The notes beneath the pieces were generated by a model. It was not told where the DNA came from. It was given only the letters and a program-made list of their open reading frames with translations, and did no database searches. Shown one piece after another: positions 16,613-24,211 of a stretch of DNA of 64,000 nt (position 1 is the stretch's first letter; each line of letters starts with the position of its first letter). The stretch is from a virus: positions 1-64,000 of the IMG/VR virus record IMGVR_UViG_3300028361_000012; one strand, written 5' to 3'. Both the position numbers and the translations under genes were made by a program.

Positions 16613-17091
16613 ATATATACACAGATGGAGCCTGCAAAGACAATAACAGGCAAGAAGATGGAACTGCAGAAGGAAAAGGTGGATGGGCTTTTCTAATTTT
16701 AGAAAATGAACCAGGCAAAAATATGGAGATAACACTTCAAGGTTCTGGGCACGTTGCAGGAACAACAAATCAAGAAATGGAAATAATTGCTGTAGCTCAA
16801 GCGTTTGAGGCTCTGAATGGAAAAGGCAGTGAAATGATAAATCTTTACTCAGACAGTGCTTATGTTATAAATTGCCTGAAGGATAGGTGGTATGATAAAT
16901 GGGTAGCTAACGGGTGGCTTAACAACAAAAAAAAACCTGTAGAAAATCAACAGGCTTGGGAAAGATTAATTGAAGTGGTTGAAAACCATACAGTCAATTT
17001 CTTTCATGTAAAACGCAATACTACAAAATTCATAAGAATGGTTGATGGTATGGCTAAAAAAGCTTCTAAGACAGATACCAACCAAGAATAG
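16609..17091 (+). CDS. rnhA: ribonuclease HI
   Basis: RNase HI cleaves the RNA strand of RNA-DNA hybrids and would remove primers or R-loops during phage replication. The 160-residue length is typical. Catalytic acids can be placed: Asp in IYTDGAC (residue 6), Glu in NQEMEII (about 60), Asp in LYSDSAYV (about 84) and Asp in MVDGMAKKA (about 150). KDRWYDKWVANGW matches the basic handle region. The start overlaps the preceding gene (ATGA). The 3' end overlaps the convergent minus-strand gene by 26 bases, so the last RNase H codons are antisense to that gene's membrane segment. Confidence 0.92.
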   Translation: MNIYTDGACKDNNRQEDGTAEGKGGWAFLILENEPGKNMEITLQGSGHVAGTTNQEMEIIAVAQAFEALNGKGSEMINLYSDSAYVINCLKDRWYDKWVANGWLNNKKKPVENQQAWERLIEVVENHTVNFFHVKRNTTKFIRMVDGMAKKASKTDTNQE

Positions 17092-17494
17092 TAATTGCTG
17101 TAGTTAGAATGAAAAAAGAAATGACTCCAGCCGTAACTACTTTTGTTTTAAAAGTTCTAAGGTCATCAATGTCTTTTTTGTTGGCATCTTTTTCTTTGTC
17201 AACTTCTGTTATTTTGCCTTTATTTTTCTCAATATTTTCTGTGTTTGTCTTAATTTCTGCAACACTTTTTTTCATTTCCTTGAGGTCTGTCTCATTAACA
17301 ACTTTTTCGACATCCTTCTTCCATTCTTTAAGTTCATTAAGAGCGTACCTCATTCCAGAAGTCTTAACTAATTCTTGATTTGTTTTAATAACTTCATCTT
17401 TAAGGTTTTCATAGTTGCTATTCAAACGCTCAAGTTCTTTAAGGACGTGGTTAGACCATTCTTTCCACCCTTGGTTTTCATCTTTTTCTGCCAT
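17066..17494 (-). CDS. coiled-coil protein with C-terminal membrane anchor (XhlA-like)
   Basis: The 142-residue product has a long heptad-like helix (residues 10-115, for example EWKKDVEKVVNETDLKEMKK) and one C-terminal transmembrane segment (VVTAGVISFFILTTAITIL), with only WYLS after it. This N-in, tail-anchored architecture resembles XhlA-type phage lysis accessory proteins, but is longer. Its ATG overlaps the stop of the PAS gene (TAATG), so the two should be made together. It ends inside RNase HI on the opposite strand. A lysis or membrane-docking role is an inference. Confidence 0.65.
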   Translation of the reverse strand: MAEKDENQGWKEWSNHVLKELERLNSNYENLKDEVIKTNQELVKTSGMRYALNELKEWKKDVEKVVNETDLKEMKKSVAEIKTNTENIEKNKGKITEVDKEKDANKKDIDDLRTFKTKVVTAGVISFFILTTAITILGWYLS

Positions 17495-18018
17495 TACTTA
17501 TTGTTTTTTGAATTCATTATTTCAGTAACGTCAGTGTGAGTGCCAATCATTCTTGATGCACTACCATCTTCGTTCCATTTTACAACCGCTCCCTTGCAAA
17601 GTACCCAAACCGTACTTCCGTCTTTATGTGTGTACCTTACTGTTTGTTTATAAGGCGTTTTTCCTTTTGATTTTATGTGCTTATTAAGATTTTCTACAGC
17701 AGCCTCTCCATCTTCTTTGTTAATCATGTCCATCCACGCTTTAACTTTGTGTTCTTTTTCTTCTGGCGAGTATCCAAATATTTCCCAAAATCTTGGAGAC
17801 ATATATTCATATTGCTCTTCAAAAGGTATGTCTTTATCCATTTTCCAGTCCCAATAGCCATCGTTAGAATTTTCTGCTAAGAATTTATAAACTTCTCTTT
17901 CTTCTTCTAAATCTTTATCTCTGTTGTTTAGTTTTTCAGTTAAAGCTTTCAGGCTTTTTGGGCTATTTAGTCCGCTGTCTAATTTTCCTTTTATGTCTTT
18001 ATTTTCATCAGAATTCAT
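17494..18018 (-). CDS. stand-alone PAS-domain protein
   Basis: The 174-residue product has a short N-terminal coiled coil (about 25-42) and one PAS_3-type domain with PAC motif (about 44-165): YWDWKMD, YMSPRFWEIFGYSPEE, then VRYTHKDGSTVWVLCKGAVV and IGTHTDVTEI. No kinase, cyclase or DNA-binding domain follows. PAS domains sense ligands, redox or light, or mediate pairing. It is the middle gene of a minus-strand unit with TAATG overlaps on both sides, so its output probably goes to the small coiled coil upstream or the membrane coiled coil downstream. The ligand is unknown. Confidence 0.85.
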   Translation of the reverse strand: MNSDENKDIKGKLDSGLNSPKSLKALTEKLNNRDKDLEEEREVYKFLAENSNDGYWDWKMDKDIPFEEQYEYMSPRFWEIFGYSPEEKEHKVKAWMDMINKEDGEAAVENLNKHIKSKGKTPYKQTVRYTHKDGSTVWVLCKGAVVKWNEDGSASRMIGTHTDVTEIMNSKNNK

Positions 18019-18194
18019 TAGCTTTTGTTTTTAATACTTGTTTTTAAGGCTTCTATGGGTTCGTGTTTTTTTATAAATTTGTTTCTGGCCTGTTGTAATT
18101 TTTTGATAACTTTTTCAAAGTTTTCGTTAGCCTCAGTCAATTCTTTTATGATTAATTTTGCATTATCATCAAAATCTGTGTCCATTATTTCCAT
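18018..18194 (-). CDS. small coiled-coil protein, first gene of the PAS unit
   Basis: A 58-residue frame starts at CAT 18192-18194 and encodes a charged helix (MEIMDTDFDDNAKLIIKELT, then FEKVIKKLQQARNKFIKK). Its stop overlaps the PAS gene ATG (TAATG), exactly as the PAS gene overlaps the next gene, which supports it as real despite its size. A second ATG is at 18183-18185. No known family is recognised. It may pair with the coiled coil of the PAS protein. Confidence 0.65.
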   Translation of the reverse strand: MEIMDTDFDDNAKLIIKELTEANENFEKVIKKLQQARNKFIKKHEPIEALKTSIKNKS

Positions 18195-18225
18195 TGTGCT
18201 GTTGTGTTTAAAGAGTTTTGTTCCT

Positions 18226-18237
18226 TTTATGTAAATA
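18226..18237 (-). promoter_or_regulatory. weak TATTTAT-like box for the PAS unit
   Basis: On the minus strand TATTTACATAAA occurs 36 nt before the first ATG of the unit. It has one mismatch in the box and a longer spacing than usual. Confidence 0.3.
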
Positions 18238-18292
18238 TGGTTTTTTTTTGCATAAAATACGTTTTTTAGTAATTGAACACCTTTTTATTTCA

Positions 18293-18305
18293 TATTTATA
18301 ATAAA
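18293..18305 (+). promoter_or_regulatory. TATTTAT box
   Basis: TATTTATAATAAA lies 15 nt before the ATG at 18315. Confidence 0.65.
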
Positions 18306-18314
18306 GTTATACGC

Positions 18315-19109
18315 ATGAATAATAAAAAGAAAATAGTAGAGGAATCTTTTAATAAAATGAAAACTTTATTAGAATCAAAAATTAATGAAGCACAGGTTGC
18401 TCCTGCAGCACCCGCTGCGCCTGCGCAAGCTCAAAAACCTGCTGTAGACCCACAGAGAGACCAAAAGATAGGTCAAAACATTGATGCAACTATGGACCAG
18501 GCAATGGCTAAGTTAGTACAAGGTCTTCCTTCTGTTCTTGCTAAGTTTGCAAAATCTGGAGGAGATAAGGATGGTGCATTGGATGCTCCAGGCGTTTATG
18601 ACAACAATGCTCAAGCGCAGCCAGCACAAACTGGGGCTCAACCAATTCAAGAAGGAATGATTAGTGAAATAACATTCAATGAGTCTATGTTCATGGGAGC
18701 AATAGGAGAAGGGTTAAATGAAGAAGACCTAAATGAAGGTGGTATTCTTGGTTTAGCTATGGCAGTTCCAGCTATCTTAAAGTATGGCGGAAAAGCTGCA
18801 GAATGGACAGGGAAGAAAATGAATTCACAGTGGCTTCAGAAGTGGGGTGGAAAAACAGCAAAGGCTGGAGAAAAAATACATCACAAGTATATTGCTATTA
18901 TAGAAAAGGCTATTGCTCCATTTATGCCTAATGCTGACAAGGCGCAAATTCACAAGGCTGCAAATGGTATTTTCATGGGAGGAGTTGCTATTATGTTCGC
19001 AGGCGGATTGGCGCACCCAGGTATTTTAACAGGAGCAAAAGGCGCAGAGCTTGGAGAGTTTAGTCTTGCAAATATAGGCAATATACTTCCTAAATTAGGA
19101 TTTGCTTAA
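18315..19109 (+). CDS. putative internal/virion protein with capsid-targeting-like N-terminus
   Basis: The ATG at 18315 is chosen because it follows the TATTTAT box and yields the shared N-terminal helix MNNKKKIVEESFNKMKTLLE ending in I-N-E at residue 25. The middle is an Ala/Pro/Gln-rich linker. The C-terminal half has hydrophobic helices (GILGLAMAVPAILKYGG; GIFMGGVAIMFAGGLAHPG) on either side of a basic stretch, which suggests membrane insertion or pore formation. The product is 264 residues. The stop overlaps the next ATG (TAATG). A DNA-ejection or head internal protein is inferred. No database family is claimed. Confidence 0.6.
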   Translation: MNNKKKIVEESFNKMKTLLESKINEAQVAPAAPAAPAQAQKPAVDPQRDQKIGQNIDATMDQAMAKLVQGLPSVLAKFAKSGGDKDGALDAPGVYDNNAQAQPAQTGAQPIQEGMISEITFNESMFMGAIGEGLNEEDLNEGGILGLAMAVPAILKYGGKAAEWTGKKMNSQWLQKWGGKTAKAGEKIHHKYIAIIEKAIAPFMPNADKAQIHKAANGIFMGGVAIMFAGGLAHPGILTGAKGAELGEFSLANIGNILPKLGFA

Positions 19110-19588
19110 TGGCTAAGAAAAGAAAGAAGTTGACATATGCTCAAATGGTCAAGAAGGCGATGGCAAAAGCCAGAAGGGAAGCAAGCCCTGAAGCTGCTAA
19201 GTTGATGAAAAAAAAGAAACTGGAGTCACAAGCCAAGAAAATGGCAAATAAAATGACGGCTCCTGAGAGAATTTTTTCTGATATGATGGAAGAGCTTGAC
19301 ATTAAATTTGAAACACAAAAAGTTCTTGGAAACAAGATATATGACTTTTACATACCATCAAAGAATATGATGGTTGAGGTTGATGGGGATTATTATCACG
19401 CAAACCCATTAATATACGAGTCAAAGGATTTGAATAAAATGCAAATTAGAAACGTAAAGAACGACAAGTTTAAAGACGTACTTGCAAAGGGAAATGGTTT
19501 TAGTATTGAGAGAGTGTGGGAGCATGACCTTAATAATGATTACAAAACACAAAGGAAGAGATTTAAAAAATTATTGAAAGATGAATAA
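19109..19588 (+). CDS. Vsr-like (EDxHD-type) endonuclease within the structural operon
   Basis: The 159-residue product has a basic N-terminal 50 residues and then a nuclease domain: PERIFSDMMEELDIKF, DFYIPSKNMMVEVDGDYYH (about 80-98), ANPLIY, a Lys/Asp segment and IERVWEHDL. It aligns with the catalytic part of the HEG at 10664: GDY[WY]HxNPxIY, then I[E]xxWExD. Unlike that HEG it has no TATTTAT box and is embedded by overlaps (TAATG upstream, 8 bases downstream), so it looks domesticated. A role in resolving or trimming DNA during packaging is possible. Confidence 0.75.
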   Translation: MAKKRKKLTYAQMVKKAMAKARREASPEAAKLMKKKKLESQAKKMANKMTAPERIFSDMMEELDIKFETQKVLGNKIYDFYIPSKNMMVEVDGDYYHANPLIYESKDLNKMQIRNVKNDKFKDVLAKGNGFSIERVWEHDLNNDYKTQRKRFKKLLKDE

Positions 19589-19940
19589 GCAACTAAGAGA
19601 AATAATCAAAGAGGAAGTCTACAAGGTTATGATGGAAATAGGGGAAGAAGACCCAATGCAACTAAGTCAGGATATGATTAAATCTGATGAGGAATATATT
19701 AAAGACCTTGAGATTGAACTTAAATATAGAGAAGCTGACTCAAGAGTTTCTGGATTACCAAGAGACGAGAGAGATGCGAGAGTTGCTCAGGCTAAAGTTG
19801 TAAAAGATAGGCTTGAAATGAAAAAGAAAGAGCTTGATATGTCTAAGCAGTCAGAAATAAATGCTGTCAAGTTTTCTCAAATGCAAAGTCAGATACAAAC
19901 TCAAACTGATGGTCAGTCACAAACGAGCCCTCAAATCTAA
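19581..19940 (+). CDS. small putative internal protein with capsid-targeting-like N-terminus
   Basis: The 119-residue product starts MNKQLREIIKEEVYKVMMEI and continues GEED, giving an I-G-E site at residues 20-22. The remainder is a highly charged helix (about 35-95) with a Gln/Ser/Thr-rich end (SQIQTQTDGQSQTSP). It overlaps the Vsr-like gene by 8 bases. The helix suggests a scaffold, core or internal head protein. No named family is recognised. Confidence 0.6.
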   Translation: MNKQLREIIKEEVYKVMMEIGEEDPMQLSQDMIKSDEEYIKDLEIELKYREADSRVSGLPRDERDARVAQAKVVKDRLEMKKKELDMSKQSEINAVKFSQMQSQIQTQTDGQSQTSPQI

Positions 19941-19989
19941 GAGAAACAAAAAATAATTTTTTATTTAGTTTAACTTTTTTATTGCTTAT

Positions 19990-20000
19990 TATTTATTAGA
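19990..20000 (+). promoter_or_regulatory. TATTTAT box
   Basis: TATTTATTAGA lies 24 nt before the ATG at 20021. Confidence 0.55.
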
Positions 20001-20020
20001 AATCATAAAACTGATAAGTA

Positions 20021-20950
20021 ATGGCCGATGACCAAATAAGATTAGGAGGAACTAACTCCAACACACAACCTTCAGGGAAAGAAATTCCAGGAAGAGAAAC
20101 TGCTGGAACAAACATTCCAACAAATCAAAACGAGCAAGCTCCAATTGAAAAAAAGCAAGAAGTTGCTAAGGAGCACAATATCCCAGATGAATATCTTGAC
20201 ATGGAATTTCAAGTTCCAACCGAAGAGGTAGAATTACCATCAGGTGGAGCATTCTATGCAAATGGTAAAAAAACAGTTACAATTAAGTATCTTACAGCAG
20301 AGGAAGATGATATTCTTTATTCTCCAGACCTTATTAAGTCAGGAAAAGTATTAGATGTACTTCTTGACAAAGCTGTTATGGATAAAGACCTTAGACCTGA
20401 AAGCATGCTTTCTGGTGACAGAAACTTTCTTCTTGTTGAAATAAGAAAGACTGGACTTGGAAACGATTATGTTCCAGGAGAAATTACTTGCCCTTCTTGT
20501 GGACAAGTGCATGAGCCAACAATTAATCTTTCTAAGCTTAAATCAAAGCCTCTTGAGATTATGCCAGACTCAGATGGAGAATACGAAGTAGAACTTCCTC
20601 TTATGAAAATGAGAATAAGATTTAGATTGCTTACTGGAACTGATGAAAAAAGGTTAGCAAAACTTTCTGAAGTAAAAGGTGGAAAAAGTGGTGGAATTAG
20701 AGTTTCTAAGCTTGTAACTGAAAAGTACATTATGCAAATAATGGAAGTAAATGGAAATAGAGATAAGCTTTATATTAAAAAGTTTATCGCTGCAATGCCA
20801 ATGAAGGATTCTGGATTCTTTAGAGAATACGTAAGAAGAATTGAGCCAGGATTAGACCTTTCTTATGAGTTCGAGTGTCCAGTGTGCGGAGAATTAGATA
20901 TTAAAGATATTCCAATTACTCCTAAATTGTTCTACCCAGACTTAGATTAA
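20021..20950 (+). CDS. T4 gp26/gp51-like baseplate hub protein, copy 1
   Basis: The 309-residue product has a disordered, Gln/Asn-rich first 50 residues, then the family core: VELPSGGAFYANGKKTVTI, YLTAEEDDILYSPDLIKSGK and VLDVLLDKAV. A zinc ribbon is formed by CPSCGQ (about 157) and a second pair by CPVCGE near the C-terminus. This pattern belongs to the T4 baseplate protein family that includes gp26 and gp51, involved in building the central hub. The next gene is a diverged paralogue. The start is supported by the TATTTAT box upstream. Confidence 0.78.
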   Translation: MADDQIRLGGTNSNTQPSGKEIPGRETAGTNIPTNQNEQAPIEKKQEVAKEHNIPDEYLDMEFQVPTEEVELPSGGAFYANGKKTVTIKYLTAEEDDILYSPDLIKSGKVLDVLLDKAVMDKDLRPESMLSGDRNFLLVEIRKTGLGNDYVPGEITCPSCGQVHEPTINLSKLKSKPLEIMPDSDGEYEVELPLMKMRIRFRLLTGTDEKRLAKLSEVKGGKSGGIRVSKLVTEKYIMQIMEVNGNRDKLYIKKFIAAMPMKDSGFFREYVRRIEPGLDLSYEFECPVCGELDIKDIPITPKLFYPDLD

Positions 20951-20951
20951 T

Positions 20952-22025
20952 ATGTCAGAGAATCATCAAGATAAGGTAATAAAGTCAATTGATGATTTAA
21001 AAGAGGTTGTAGAAAAAAATAAGGATACTAACATTTTAGTTTCTCTTGATGAACTGAAGCAAAAGTTTAGTGAGAACACAGATGAAGTAAGAAATCTTTC
21101 AGCTCTAATTCAACAAGAGAAAAAAGACAAAAATATAGAGAGGCCTTTTGAGATGTTATTCATACCCTCAAGAGGCCTTTTTTATCCAAGCAAAGAAAAC
21201 CACCTTCTTTTAAATCAATTGACTTACGTTGAGGAAAATCTTCTCACCAGCGAGTTCCTTGTGGAGTCTGGAAAGGCAATGGAGTTTGTTCTTAAGAATA
21301 TTCTTGTGGAGCAAAATATAGACCCAAAAGATTTATTAGCTGGAGACGTTCAAGCTATTGGGTTGTTCTTGCGTTCATATGCTTATGGCGACACTCTTGA
21401 GCTTGAACTTAATTGTCATCACTGCAGCTTTGAAGAGGAAGTTCCAATTAGGTTGTCATCATTTCAGATGAAAGATATAGTCGCTCCTCCAGAGAATGGT
21501 CTAATACCAATGTTGCTGGCTGACACTGAGCTTATATTTATGTTTAAGCCGCTTACTTACTTTGAAGAAGTTGGGATGGAAAAAGCAAATCTAAGTAGTT
21601 TGGATAAGTTAATTTACATGACACATTCAATAAATGACTGCGAAGACAAAATGGTTATATCTCAAGTGTGCAGAAAGCTTACTATTCCTCAAATAAGGAG
21701 AGTTAAGAAGTTTGTTGAAAAAGCAACTCCAGGAGTAGACACTGTTATTAAGCATAGGTGTGGTTCTTGCGGTAAAGAGAATGCGATAAACTTTGGGGGA
21801 ACACATAGCTTCCTTGCATTTCCGCCAACATTTAGAGAAAACGTTCAAGAAGAGTGTTTTCTTGTTTCATATTATGGAAAAGGAATTAGTCATGAGAGTG
21901 CAAAGAAAATGCCAGTTACAGAAAGGCGATGGTTGCTAAATAGAATTAACGAAGAGCTTACTAAGAAAAAAGAAGCTGAAGAAAAAGCGCACAGAGCAGC
22001 TAAATCAAAGTCAAAGAGTAGATAA
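20952..22025 (+). CDS. T4 gp26/gp51-like baseplate hub protein, copy 2
   Basis: The 357-residue product begins one base after the previous stop. After a coiled-coil N-terminus (about 1-60) it repeats the same core: IPSRGLFYPSKENHLLLNQL, YVEENLLTSEFLVESGKAME, a first Cys pair (NCHHCSFEEE) and a second (CGSCGKEN). The C-terminus is an added Lys/Ala/Ser-rich tail. Tandem paralogues with paired zinc ribbons suggest a hetero-oligomer in hub assembly. Assignment to gp26 versus gp51 is not possible from sequence reading. Confidence 0.75.
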   Translation: MSENHQDKVIKSIDDLKEVVEKNKDTNILVSLDELKQKFSENTDEVRNLSALIQQEKKDKNIERPFEMLFIPSRGLFYPSKENHLLLNQLTYVEENLLTSEFLVESGKAMEFVLKNILVEQNIDPKDLLAGDVQAIGLFLRSYAYGDTLELELNCHHCSFEEEVPIRLSSFQMKDIVAPPENGLIPMLLADTELIFMFKPLTYFEEVGMEKANLSSLDKLIYMTHSINDCEDKMVISQVCRKLTIPQIRRVKKFVEKATPGVDTVIKHRCGSCGKENAINFGGTHSFLAFPPTFRENVQEECFLVSYYGKGISHESAKKMPVTERRWLLNRINEELTKKKEAEEKAHRAAKSKSKSR

Positions 22026-22054
22026 TGATTAGGTGTTTATTTAAAAAAATAACC

Positions 22055-22068
22055 TATTTATTATTAAA
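22055..22068 (+). promoter_or_regulatory. TATTTAT box
   Basis: TATTTATTATTAAA lies 19 nt before the ATG at 22081. Confidence 0.6.
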
Positions 22069-22080
22069 CTATTCTTTGAA

Positions 22081-23598
22081 ATGGAAGAACAATCAAATAA
22101 ACTACAAAATTTAAGAGAGAGCGCAAATCAAGCGTTTGAAGAGGTTTTTAGTAACCCTTTTAAGAAAAAAGAAACGGGTTCATCTGAGGCTTTATATCAT
22201 GATGATGTGATTGTAATATCTCCTGACCATAAAATTATTTTCCCTAATACAAAAAGTATGATTGCCAACCCTTTGCCTAATTATGGTGCATGGACTAAGT
22301 TGGACTGGTCAAACAAAAACATAAATTGGTTATCTAATTCTACTTTTAAGGCGGACGCAATCCAAATAGAGGGAAAAGGAAGTAGTAGAGCAATAACTTC
22401 TGTTAAGAATTGTCTTTTTGAATCTGGAAACTTTAGAGGTGGAAAATTCATTAGAGGTAAGTTTGCTGGAGATTCGTTTGTTGGTCAATTTGGACCAGGA
22501 GCTGAGTGGTTAACTACGCCATTTGCTTTTGTAGACGGGACAACTAAGGAGTCTGAAACAATTCTTGGGCAAAAAAACATGAAAATATTCAATCAGAATA
22601 AGTTCGAATTTAACATTATTAGAGTGCTGCCAGGCAGTAAAATCACCATTCAATTAAAAGATGGAACTGTTCATGAAATAGCTGTCATAAAGAGGTTGGA
22701 TGATAAAAATTCTATTTTCCAATTCCAAGTTAAAAATGGAATAACAAAAGAGGTGTTTAAGCTTGCTGTTAAGTGGCCTTATTTGAGAGGTAATACAAAA
22801 GGAGAGTTTGTAAGCAATACTGTTTTTAGTAACACACAGATACCAGTTTTATTTAAAGAAAAGTTTAAGCTTGATTTTACATCTTCTGTAATAAAAGTTG
22901 TGGTTGATGAAAACACTTCTTATGAGCCAGAGGTTGTTACGGCTGGTGGAGAAAAAGAAATGTCTCCAGAAGAGCTTGCTGCTCACCAAGAGAGTTTTGA
23001 GCTGATTAAAGCTCCTTTGTTCGGAATCAAAGATATTCCAGGACAACCTATTGCCATAAAAGGAAAGAGAGGTCAATATAAAAATAATTTAGGTAAAGTA
23101 TTTTTTAACTTTACAAACAATGACCAACTAAAAGGGTATAAGGATACTGTAAAAAATCTTGAGAATAAAATATTAAGAGCAGACCTTACAACTCTTAAGT
23201 CTGCTCTTAAAAATAACGTGTTAGATGGCGCTCCAGCTAAATATCCATATCTTTCAAATTTAATAGGACCAGCATCAAAAGAAAAAGAAAAGTCTGTATT
23301 AGACCAAAATCTTGACGGCTCAATGTTTCGTATTGAATCTATGCTTAAAAACTTCGTAGACACTATGGTTCTTAAGGTTAGGAAGAAGGATGGAATTCAT
23401 GATGTTTCTAATGATGAGGTGAAAAATATGGCTAAGTCTGGAATTAAGAGGTTTTTAGGAATTGAAGATGAAAATCAACCTGTTGTACCAGGCGCAAGCT
23501 CTGCTGCGTCAAATAAAACAAACCCAGTAAAAAAGAAAGCAAGAACCCTTCAAGAGGCTGTTCGTGAAATTATTTCACAAAATTTAGAACATTTTTAA
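22081..23598 (+). CDS. hypothetical virion/baseplate protein with helical ends
   Basis: The 505-residue product is not recognised. The N-terminus is a helix (KLQNLRESANQAFEEVFSNP) somewhat like the shared capsid-targeting-like helices, and the C-terminus repeats a related idea (LQEAVREIISQNLEHF). Residues 75-140 contain a short run of pentapeptide-like turns (CLFESGNFRGGKFIRGKF). The middle is beta-rich. Its place between hub proteins and the tape measure suggests a tail or baseplate component. Confidence 0.55.
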   Translation: MEEQSNKLQNLRESANQAFEEVFSNPFKKKETGSSEALYHDDVIVISPDHKIIFPNTKSMIANPLPNYGAWTKLDWSNKNINWLSNSTFKADAIQIEGKGSSRAITSVKNCLFESGNFRGGKFIRGKFAGDSFVGQFGPGAEWLTTPFAFVDGTTKESETILGQKNMKIFNQNKFEFNIIRVLPGSKITIQLKDGTVHEIAVIKRLDDKNSIFQFQVKNGITKEVFKLAVKWPYLRGNTKGEFVSNTVFSNTQIPVLFKEKFKLDFTSSVIKVVVDENTSYEPEVVTAGGEKEMSPEELAAHQESFELIKAPLFGIKDIPGQPIAIKGKRGQYKNNLGKVFFNFTNNDQLKGYKDTVKNLENKILRADLTTLKSALKNNVLDGAPAKYPYLSNLIGPASKEKEKSVLDQNLDGSMFRIESMLKNFVDTMVLKVRKKDGIHDVSNDEVKNMAKSGIKRFLGIEDENQPVVPGASSAASNKTNPVKKKARTLQEAVREIISQNLEHF

Positions 23599-23641
23599 AG
23601 TTTTATCGTATAAGAATATAGAACCAATAATTAAAAATGTT

Positions 23642-24130
23642 ATGAATACTATTAAAAATATATTACTTACAATTGCTAAAGTGCTTATGTACTGGTTTTA
23701 TGTAATTCCTTTTAATCTTACAATAATTGCTTTTATTGGATATAATTTAATGATTTATTTTATATTCGGAGCTATTGACCCAAAGGTTATCCAATCAGTA
23801 CTTGAAGATAATGGTATTGGCATGACTTTAGGTTTTCTTTTGCCATTTGGAATTCCTTACTTTATTTCTTTCTTCAGAATGTTTGGAGATTCAGAAAATA
23901 GAGCAGACACTAATTCTTTAGATAGAGTTATTGCTCATAGAGACAATATCATGTCTCACAAAGACGACAAGGAAGCTTTTAATATTTACCAAAAAACAGC
24001 TAACCTTGACGTTATGAGGGATGGCGCTAAGTCTGGAAGTCCAGTGTTTAAAAAAGCGGTAACAGGTTTTAACGCCACAGTTGGAAACAGCAACCCAGCT
24101 AAAGTGTATAAAGGTTTTATGAATTCTTAA
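23642..24130 (+). CDS. small membrane protein with two N-terminal TM segments
   Basis: The 162-residue product has hydrophobic segments at about residues 15-45 (VLMYWFYVIPFNLTIIAFIG, continuing YNLMIYFIF) and 60-80 (GMTLGFLLPFGIPYFISFF), then a charged, soluble 80-residue tail. That resembles a holin or a membrane partner of the tail rather than a virion protein. It is the last gene before a strong terminator. No specific family is claimed. Confidence 0.55.
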   Translation: MNTIKNILLTIAKVLMYWFYVIPFNLTIIAFIGYNLMIYFIFGAIDPKVIQSVLEDNGIGMTLGFLLPFGIPYFISFFRMFGDSENRADTNSLDRVIAHRDNIMSHKDDKEAFNIYQKTANLDVMRDGAKSGSPVFKKAVTGFNATVGNSNPAKVYKGFMNS

Positions 24131-24152
24131 AAAATATAAATATAATATAGTC

Positions 24153-24184
24153 AGCTGCCCTTTAATTTGGGCAGCTTTTTTTTT
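24153..24184 (+). terminator. rho-independent terminator before tape measure
   Basis: AGCTGCCC and GGGCAGCT form an 8-bp GC-rich stem with an 8-nt loop, followed by eight further T residues. Confidence 0.9.
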
Positions 24185-24190
24185 ATTATT

Positions 24191-24204
24191 TATTTATAAT
24201 AAAA
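24191..24204 (+). promoter_or_regulatory. TATTTAT box, tape measure
   Basis: TATTTATAATAAAA lies 14 nt before the tape-measure ATG and starts only 6 nt after the terminator T-run. Confidence 0.65.
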
Positions 24205-24211
24205 GAAGAGC

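Noticed and set aside
17675-17880. Plus-strand frames opposite the PAS gene
   Set aside because: They are antisense shadows. The PAS fold and the TAATG chain on the minus strand decide the coding strand.
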